This document shows, in pieces, positions 1 to 6,752 of a stretch of DNA of 13,042 nt; position 1 is the first letter of the stretch; the number at the start of each line of letters is the position of its first letter. A program made the position numbers and the translations under genes. The notes beneath the pieces are model-generated. The model did no database searches and was not told where the DNA came from. It worked only from the letters and a program-made list of their open reading frames with translations. Source of the DNA: Ettlia oleoabundans (lineage: Eukaryota; Chlorophyta; Chlorophyceae; Chlamydomonadales); NCBI GenBank assembly GCA_019693395.1, contig JAAMXP010003676.1:1439-14480 (forward strand). Direction: 5' to 3'.

Positions 1-1316
1 AGTGAATCTCCAGCACAAACCCTTCGGCCGGCAGTTCTTCTCTGTGAATGTATTGCAAGCTGTGACAGGTGTGCTTGCATGTTAGGGACCGTTCTCCTAC
101 AGTTGTGACTTTTGTTGCATGGAACTGAAACTTCGAGTCCAGACCATGGGCCTAAGGGAGCCACCCAAAGCCACGCACCCTTGCCACCTCCTGCTCCTCG
201 GAATTGAGTCTGCATGCGCTCCTTAGCAAACTCGGCCGCAGCATGCAGGTGAGGTGGGTGGTGGTCGTGTCGGCCGGCGCCCGGCTTAAGATACCGCTGC
301 TCCAAAATCTCTGTTATGCACCTGCATAGAAGGTATGTACAAGAGTCAGGGCCAACTAAACTGTGCATGCGTAAAGCAAGTGTTGTAGGTGCAGCTGTAT
401 TTTCAAGCAACGCAATTGCATGCTGAGGCGTGCTGCCTTGCAATCACATTGACCACCTGCACGATGAAGCAGTTGTACCTAAATTGAGTTGCTGGCACCC
501 CACCGGGAGGCCTCACCTGCCCTGGGCTGTCCCTGTCTTGTGTGATGTCAACACCACAATCAAGCTGGGGTGGCACTCTTCTCCCTGCCCCTGGCCCCCA
601 GGTGGCATGCTGGGGGCAGCGCTGGTGTCCGGCCCACGGCTTCCTGCTGCTGTGCTGGTATTGCCACTCAGGAGGCTGCCAGCCAGCGCACCAAGGCTGG
701 CAGCACCAGCCCCCTTGACAGCTACTGATTTGCCTGCTGGCAGCACTGCCCCCGCTGCCGAAGGCCGTGTGCTATCTGCGGATGTCTTGTTGGCACCAAG
801 TGGCGTCCTTGCTGGAGCTGCTGCACTGGTGGCGTTACCACCGCTGCCTGTCAAGCGCGCTGCCATGCGAGCCAAAGCCCCCGCACGAATGGGCAGGGTA
901 CGCAGATTGCTATGGATTGTTGGGGAGGCTGTGGCTGCAGCGGCATCGACCTCCTGACTGCTGGCAGCGGGTGCAGTCTCGTCTTCAGCGTTGGATGCTC
1001 GCAGACTGGCAGCCGTACCGCCGTTGTATGTCTTCTCGCTAACGTCATTTGCCGTAATGCCTGGATCTGCTTGTGCCTCGACTGCTGCTGCTCCTGCTTC
1101 GGACGGAGAGGCCGCAAACCCCCTCAACAGCGAAGCTCTGCCTATTGGGGAAGAGGGACTGCCACCCAGCATCCAGACAGCCGCCACAGCGGCCACCACA
1201 AGCAGTGCGATGAGGTGCGGCGGGCAGCGGCGGGACGCACTGCGAGAGCCGCAACGCCTGTCAGCACTGCAGCATAGGACGGGGCCAGCTTGCATCTTGG
1301 GTGCTCCTTGGCTCAT
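1..1316 (-). CDS. Sulfotransferase-like type II membrane protein, 5' part (partial)
   Basis: Two exons are visible, 1316-517 and 59-1 (running off the left edge), separated by a 457 bp intron (516-60) with donor GCAG|GTGAGG and acceptor CTGTCACAG. They join in phase (AG|C, Ser267). The first ATG is at 1316. Residues 1-34 are basic and Cys-rich, 35-50 are one hydrophobic segment (LIALLVVAAVAAVWML), and about 51-245 is an Ala/Ser/Thr-rich stem with three N-glycosylation sequons (NAT, NKT, NTS). The exon ends with LIVVLTSHKTGTAQ (residues 252-265). A beta strand followed by S-H-K-T-G-T is the 5'-phosphosulfate (PAPS) binding loop of many bacterial and algal sulfotransferases. The 20 residues after the intron read as normal protein. 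Inference: a Golgi-type sulfotransferase with its catalytic domain outside the window. The acceptor is unknown, and the call rests on one motif plus topology. A P-loop kinase or another PAPS enzyme is less likely. Confidence 0.68.
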
Positions 1317-2006
1317 TGCTTGGCCAGCGCTGAGCCCTTGAGCGGAGGAGTGCGCAATACACAACTGTGCTTGGTGCGGCCTACGGCGCCCACCTTGGGG
1401 AGTCGGGCATGAAGCCCGGTCGCTTCAAACTCATCCTGGCCTGAACACAACAGCGCCAGTAGCCACGGCTCCAGCTTCGGAGTGGTGCTGCGGCGTCCTT
1501 CTCCGCCTGGCTCCGTTCCGGCTGCTTAAGCACTCCGTTGCTCGCAAAAACAGCAGCGAACAGCCGGTAGGCGGGTGCCAATTTGAGTGCTGTCCCCGTC
1601 TGACCGAAACTCTCGGGCGGATCGAGCCAATGATTGCTGGCCCTTGGAGCGGCTCCCCCAAAATTCTTGTATTGCATTTCTGCGACAATTCACTCTGTGG
1701 ATGTGTCACCGCAGCACAGCCGCTGGCTCCAGTATACGCTGCAGCCCATTCAACCTCAAGTGGCAGGCACTGGGTGGCGTCAACCGCCTCGGGAGCTGCA
1801 GTGTTGCTGTCATCGCCCGGGTTGCCATGATTTCTCAGCTACTTATCCGTGCATCGTGGCATTCTTAAGCCTGTTGGATGAGAACTGACACACAATAATG
1901 ATAGGGTATTTGGCCAAGGCTGACATGACGGTCAGGCGTGCTTGCAACAGCGGTTTAGCTGTGGGGAGGGCGGTAAAAAGAGTCAAAGGCGGCGGCATGA
2001 CCTGCG
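1317..2006. other. Intergenic: F-box gene 3' UTR and sulfotransferase-like gene promoter/5' UTR
   Basis: The F-box gene ends at 2007 and the sulfotransferase-like gene starts at 1316, both on the minus strand. This 690 bp must therefore hold the first gene's 3' UTR and the second gene's promoter. I found no TGTAA on the minus strand here, so the poly(A) site of the F-box gene is unplaced. A 98-codon ATG-initiated minus frame (1677-1381) stops just before the downstream start codon. It has no family resemblance and could be an upstream ORF or chance. Confidence 0.5.
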
Positions 2007-4023
2007 TCAGCCTGCAGTGCCAACATTATATGCTCGACTGAACCACCAATGCCCAGCCGGGATGCCATCAGGTCCTGAGGCTGCTAAGATGGCTTCTCGC
2101 TGACCTGCAACAGGTGAGGCAGCAGGTTTTCACAACAGCCCTACATCATACAAGTCCAGCCAGGGCTGCTGATGCACCAGTGGTTGAGCTTCACACAGGC
2201 CAGCGCAAGCGGGACACTGCCGCTAAGCTGCAACTGCCTCTCAGCATCCAACTCGCGAATTCCCGCCAGAAGCCAGTGCCTTTGGTTCACTGGCTGCATG
2301 TGTGCCCGCTCACCTCCCCGGATGGCTCTGTCCAAGGCCTCAGCCTCTGCAGTGATGCGGTTGATCACGCTGGGATGCGCCCCAATCAACAGCCCCAGCT
2401 CCTGCAATCAACACAAGCGGCAACGCTTTGCCCCAAGCAATGCCCCAACATACCGAGCTGGGCTGAGCAACCAAAACCACACGTATTCAGCAACCACATC
2501 TGATGCCCCTAGGCGTGCATAATTACGTTTCGATAGGCAGGCCTACCTGCAGGAATGCAACAGCACTGCGGCGCCAGGGCACATCAACCGAGCCGCGCTG
2601 GCCACTGCGCCCCCAGCTGCCCGGGGCTTCGGCTGCCAATGTCTCGTGGGTGCTGCGGATGAACGCCACAACCACCTACAAAACACAATCTGACATAAGT
2701 TCCATGCGACGTCAGACTGCATTGGTGCCTGCCAAGCGTCTTGCTTTTGCACTGCATGTGTTCGTTTCATGGCATACAGCCACAAAGCTGCTCGCGCACA
2801 GTCCAAGGAATGCAGCGTTGCAGTGCTCACAACAGCATTCAGGGAGTGGCGATGTGCATGGATGGCCGAATGGCTGCCTTACTCTTGTTCCCACTCGCAC
2901 CTCGGGTCGCTGCTCTGCCCACCAGCCCAGGTCTTGCTTCATCTGCCGCCATTCAGAGCTGCGCTTAACTGCACGGTCCCTGCGGCAGCAGACGGCGGCA
3001 CAATCAACAGCCGATGTGGATGCACCTGACTGTTGACACAGTGTTGATTGGTTGCCAAACAGGGAGGGGTGTCGCCACATGTAAAGCATCATTTCACGGC
3101 ACGATTGTCCTTCACACATCTGAGAAATGGTGTGAGGCACAAGCCAACCAGGTTCCCTGCCACTCACCTGGTGCATGCCAGGCCTGCGTTGAAGGTTTGC
3201 TGCATCACATCCTCAAACGCCAGCTGTGGCAGCAGTACAGTGCTGTTGCTGCTCCTACCAGCGCTCCAAGAACAGCAGCCCGTCGCTCCTACTGCTGCTT
3301 GCATGTCGCCGCCCCCCAGCCCATGCAACAGCTCATCGTGTCGCTGCTGCTGCGCCGCCGTCACTGCACGGATGCGGTCTGCTGCCAAGGGAAACGTATG
3401 GGGTAGAGCTGCTCGAGAGAGGTACAGTCGGTGCCAATCGCCGCCATAAAGCTCCTTTGCATTGGCGCCAGGCCAGCGGGCCAGCGCCAGTGGCTGCCAA
3501 AGGGACGTGTGGCCAGCGATATACCGCAGATAGGTGTCCTGCATTGCAACATAGTTAAACCACACATTAGATTGAAAGTAAGTACGAAGCAAGCATTTCC
3601 TTATGAGACCAACGTGATGCTGGTGCCGGGTGATAATGCTGGGTTATTGTGCTATGAATGCGGCGGTTGTCGGCAACAAGATCTGTGGCACATGCTCCGG
3701 CGCAACGGCGCAAAGGTCAGCACAGGCGGTTGTAACAACAGTGGATCTCCATCCGTAGTGCAGTACCTGCATCGAAATTGCGGCCAAGTCCCGCGGCGAC
3801 AGCAGCCTGCACAGGGAGGGAGGAAATCGGGGTTGGCGGCAGCTGGGCAGCTGGTTGAGGAGTTGGGCGGCACAGGGGCTTTGTGGCCGCCGGGGCACTG
3901 CGCTACTCTTCTCTGAGATGTGAGATTGGTAGCCACATACCCAAATATCTTCAACAGCACGTCCGGCGGCAACAGCGGGAAGCATGTCGCTGAGCATGTC
4001 GCATCTAGCTCCGGCCGCTTCAT
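2007..4023 (-). CDS. F-box domain protein, complete, 7 exons, 301 aa
   Basis: Exons (minus): 4023-3941, 3806-3767, 3538-3168, 2979-2883, 2675-2547, 2401-2314, 2104-2007. All have GT/AG borders and consistent phases, 906 nt in total with TGA at 2009-2007. The F-box is residues 17-60: LLPPDVLLKIFG, split by intron 1, then LLSPRDLAAIS. This matches the Skp1-binding consensus (LPxxLLxxIFxxLxxxDLxxxS), followed by SLW at 53-55 where F-box proteins usually have a Trp. Residues 66-85 (RWPGAN...GGDWHRLYLSR) fit the W-x-x-L-Y spacing often seen just after F-boxes. The rest (to 301) has no LRR, kelch or WD repeats that I recognise, and ends with a G-HWWF stretch (287-291). Known of the family: F-box proteins bring substrates to SCF ubiquitin ligases; the substrate here is unknown. 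Exon 4 could instead end at 2901 (GAG|GTGCGA, same phase, six residues shorter). The last exon is the least certain. Confidence 0.84.
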
Positions 4024-4462
4024 TTTATGCTTGCAAAGATATGCAGAGACGAGGAGAGCTGCATGCAGAGCCCCGGAGTGCTGTCGTGCGGTCAAGAGTC
4101 TGGAGCGACTGCCAGTTGGAAGGGCACAACCGCCACTTGGCTGCTTACTGACCTGCGCGTAACGACAAGCTGAAGAAAGTGGGTGATGCCTGTAAGAAAC
4201 GATGCAAGTTTCGGCAGCTTGACGGCTTATGGCGGGGGCAGGGCAGGGCGCACAGCCACATCGCCAGCTGGCACCAGCAGGCCAGTCAGGGTTTTCCTGA
4301 AGCTCTTGAGACAAGCGGCCGCCGCATCTAGCCCATGACGGCGGTGAGAGCTGTTCCCGTGATATGTGGAGGCAGATCGCGCAGAAGCCTGCCTCCAGCA
4401 CCCCTTGCACTCACTGGCGTCTTTCTCGACGATCTTTACCGCGACTTCCGCTAGTGCAACGC
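4024..4462. promoter_or_regulatory. Divergent promoter region (F-box gene / acetyltransferase gene)
   Basis: 439 bp separate the F-box start codon (minus, 4023) from the preferred acetyltransferase start (plus, 4463). Both promoters and 5' UTRs must lie here, unless one has an upstream non-coding exon. I see no clear TATA box. GCATGC palindromes occur at 4061 and, overlapping, at 4461 and 4465. An in-frame ATG for the acetyltransferase at 4364 would add 33 residues rich in Arg, Ser and Pro that could act as a targeting peptide. It would also shorten this region to 340 bp. Confidence 0.6.
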
Positions 4463-5891
4463 ATGCATGCGAGTGACGTGCGTTCGCCGACAGACCTCGT
4501 GCTAGAGCGCTGCACCGTGAGACCTTGGCGCCTGGCCGACGCTCCCAGCCTCGCCGCTCACCTCAATGACAGAGCCATTTGGATCAACGTGCGCAACCGC
4601 ATCGCGCATCCGTACACTTTGTATCACGCACAAGAGTTCCTACAGGCTGTTACAGGTGTGCTAGTGTCACAGCCACCTGCATTCCAGGCTGCTGGTGCTG
4701 GATGGCGCCTGACACTTCTTTGGAGCCTTTTGCTGCCAAGGCCTTTACCTGCCTACCACTACCCAAATGAGCGACCCAACTAGTGTCTCAAGGCTTGGTG
4801 CAGCGGCAGAGGGACCGACTGAGAGCTTTGCAATCGTGGTGAATGGCGCCGCTGTTGGGGGTCTTGGCATCCATCCGCGGGATGATGTGTACTGCCGATC
4901 AGGTGAGTTTCACCGCACACACTCACAGCTGGTCTTTTGCATATTTGTGGGCGGACATCCGTTGATGCGTGTTATGACAAGATAATGGGTAGGAGAGATG
5001 CAGCATGAGTCCATCCTGCCCGCAACACCTGGCGGACCAGCCTGGGAGCCTCTGCTCTGGTACTGCAGCATTTCGGCTCTCACCACAAAGCGCCACTGAA
5101 ATGCCGCCGCTGCTACCAAAGATCATACGCTCGTATTTCAGACAATTATATCCACTCTGTGCCTTCACGAGTCTTGTCATTGTGCCCATCCCAACTCACC
5201 CCACTAGCTGCACCTCAACCTCACCCCATTGCACTCCACCTCCACCCCACCTTAAGCTGCAGCTGAGCTGGGCTACTGGCTCGGTAGGCAGTACTGGCGA
5301 CAAGGCATCACAAGTGAAGCTGTGGCAGCAGCCATTGATGCCTTCTGGGATCGCCAGCCAAACCTGCACCGCATTCAAGCCTGCTGTTACGCTCACAACT
5401 TGAGTGCGCTGTGCCGCTCTTGTTGGTGGGCGTGTGGTGGGGTCCGCTGCTGGGGTGCAGGTGGTGGTTGTTACACAATGGTCCACGCACAACCTGCAGT
5501 GTGTGGCAGCGGCAAAGTCTTTGGTTCGTCGCAGGCACCATACGAGTGTTGCCAGTTGCTGTGCAGCATTGTTGTATGGTGTGCTGCGTGAATGAGCCGT
5601 TCAACAGAGTGTGCTGCTGACTAGCTGACATGCAGGTTGCACCTGAAGTATGCAAGTGACTTGCCCTTTGTGCTGCTAAAGGCCTACTTATGTGGCCCTG
5701 CTCCCTTGCGCTACGCTGCAGCCTCCCAGAACCTGCTGCTCAAACTCAGCTTTCAGTTAGAGGGCCGGATGCGGCAGGCGGTTTTCAAGGACGGCCAGCT
5801 CCAGGATGAGCTGGTGTTTGGGCTCCTAAGACCAGACTGGGAGCAGCGGCAGGCACAGAGGCAGCGGCGGGAGGGCAAGTCGGGGCAGTAG
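4463..5891 (+). CDS. GNAT-family N-acetyltransferase, RimJ/RimL type, complete, 4 exons
   Basis: Exons: 4463-4655, 4804-4902, 5263-5403, 5722-5891; 603 nt, 200 aa, TAG stop. All borders are GT/AG (donors GTGTGC, GTGAGT, GTGCGC; acceptors TGCAG or CTGCAG) and in phase. Family blocks appear in order: the first strand LVLERCTVRPWRLADA (12-27), FAIVVNGAAVGGLG near 72-85, and AELGYWLGRQYWRQGITSEA (98-117). The last is the acetyl-CoA binding motif A, with W-x-x-G-I-x-x-E-A as in RimJ/RimL enzymes. Next come HRIQA, then HNLTSQNLLLKLSFQLEGR (142-160), which keeps the family register N-x-x-S-x-x-x-L-x-K-x-x-F-x-x-EGR across intron 3. The C-terminus has FGLLRPDW. It should transfer acetyl from acetyl-CoA to an amine, either a protein N-terminus or a small molecule; the substrate is unknown. 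The Gly usual before the last Phe of the K-x-G-F block is Ser154. The in-frame ATG at 4364 would give 233 aa, possibly organelle-targeted. Confidence 0.9.
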
Positions 5892-6101
5892 CGGGCTGGC
5901 TGGGATGCACAAGCCAGCCTCTAACATTGAATGATAGATGTATCCTTGCTGAGCATTTTTCGTTGGCCGGCTGTGAGGGCGATCTAACCCTACAACGATA
6001 AGAAGAACGAATATGACATACCCAGCTTAAGGCCCATTGAGCTGTTAATGTTGCCTGTACTTGCTCATATTTTGCTGCTGGGAACTTTTATGCCGGTCGC
6101 A

Positions 6102-6127
6102 TTACACATTTTTAAAGACATATGTAA
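6102..6127. terminator. Facing TGTAA polyadenylation signals
   Basis: TTACA at 6102-6106 is TGTAA on the minus strand, and TGTAA at 6123-6127 is on the plus strand. The 16 bp between them is very AT-rich. TGTAA is the established poly(A) signal of chlorophyte nuclear genes. The plus copy would give the acetyltransferase a 3' UTR of about 240 nt. The minus copy would give the coiled-coil gene about 650 nt, in competition with the nearer copy at 6706. Confidence 0.5.
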
Positions 6128-6705
6128 CGTCCAGCTGGCAGCAAAAAGGGCAGGAATACGAGGCAGCTTCCACTGCGATTGGGTAAATGGGTGGCACGGT
6201 GGACAAAACGGCGCATCTGCCATGAAATTGAAAGGACATGTGGCAAGGAGGGGCGGCGGGGTGGAGTGCATGGGATCGCGGCAAGGAGTGGTTGGGAGGA
6301 TGTGGATGAAGTTGCAGAAGAGCAGTCAAGGAGCCTGCCAGGCAGCAAGGCAGCACAGACGCCAGACCAGCATCGGGCTGGGTTGGAACGAGGGGCTACA
6401 CCTGGCATATGGGAGGGGTGCTAGCTGAGCAGGCTGACAAAGCAGGGGTTGCCGCCACTCCCCATATGGACAACAGGTGGCTGCGTGGTGGGAAGGACAC
6501 AAGGTGCGCCTTGGCGGTTGGTGGGAGTGTCGATGGCTGCAGCGCTGACGCACCAAGTGTGCAACGAGGAAGGGGTAATTACGACAGACAACCAACTAAA
6601 AGCCGAAAAGTGGGGGGCTGCTTGGAACGTCAGCTGGCCTAGCCTGCGGCAGAGTAGGATGGGGCGGAGGAGAGGTGGTGGGCCAAACTGCAGCGGCTCT
6701 CTTGC

Positions 6706-6710
6706 TTACA
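6706..6710 (-). terminator. Candidate TGTAA poly(A) signal of the coiled-coil membrane protein gene
   Basis: TTACA on the plus strand, hence TGTAA on the coding strand, 43 nt beyond the TGA-side end of the gene. This gives a short 3' UTR for an alga. The more distal signal at 6102-6106 is an alternative. Confidence 0.4.
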
Positions 6711-6752
6711 GTGACAAACGAAAAGCTGGCAACCCTGGCTTGTTGGTACAAA

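Larger units (their letters stand above)
5892..6752. other. Convergent intergenic region, two 3' UTRs
   Basis: 861 bp between the stop codons of the acetyltransferase (plus) and the coiled-coil membrane protein (minus). The left third is AT-richer and carries the poly(A) signals. From about 6230 to 6420 the plus strand is purine- and G-rich, with several short G runs. I find no conserved protein in any frame. Minus-strand TGTAA (TTACA on plus) occurs at 6706-6710, 43 nt after that gene's stop codon, and again at 6102-6106. Confidence 0.6.

Noticed and set aside
49..81. Similarity between GCTGTGACAGGTGTGCTTG at the left end and the acetyltransferase exon 1 donor near 4646-4662
   Set aside because: The shared stretch is only about 11 bases. 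At the left end it belongs to a minus-strand acceptor, while in the acetyltransferase it is a plus-strand donor, so a paralogous exon is not supported.
430..957. 175-codon plus-strand open frame
   Set aside because: It overlaps the antisense of the sulfotransferase-like first exon, which has a membrane span, sequons and the SHKTGT motif. The plus frame is Ala/Pro/Leu noise.
1381..1677. 98-codon minus-strand frame as a separate gene
   Set aside because: It has no homology-like motif and sits in the presumed promoter/5' UTR. At most it is an upstream ORF.
4741..4803. Longer exon 2 of the acetyltransferase starting at 4741 (same phase)
   Set aside because: It would insert 21 residues in a place where RimJ/RimL relatives have none. 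The TGCAG acceptor at 4801-4803 restores the usual family length.
5636..5721. Acetyltransferase exon 4 starting at the TGCAG acceptor at 5635
   Set aside because: It breaks the conserved N-x-x-S-x-x-x-L-x-K-x-x-F register and does not match the phase of exon 3. The CTGCAG at 5716-5721 restores both.
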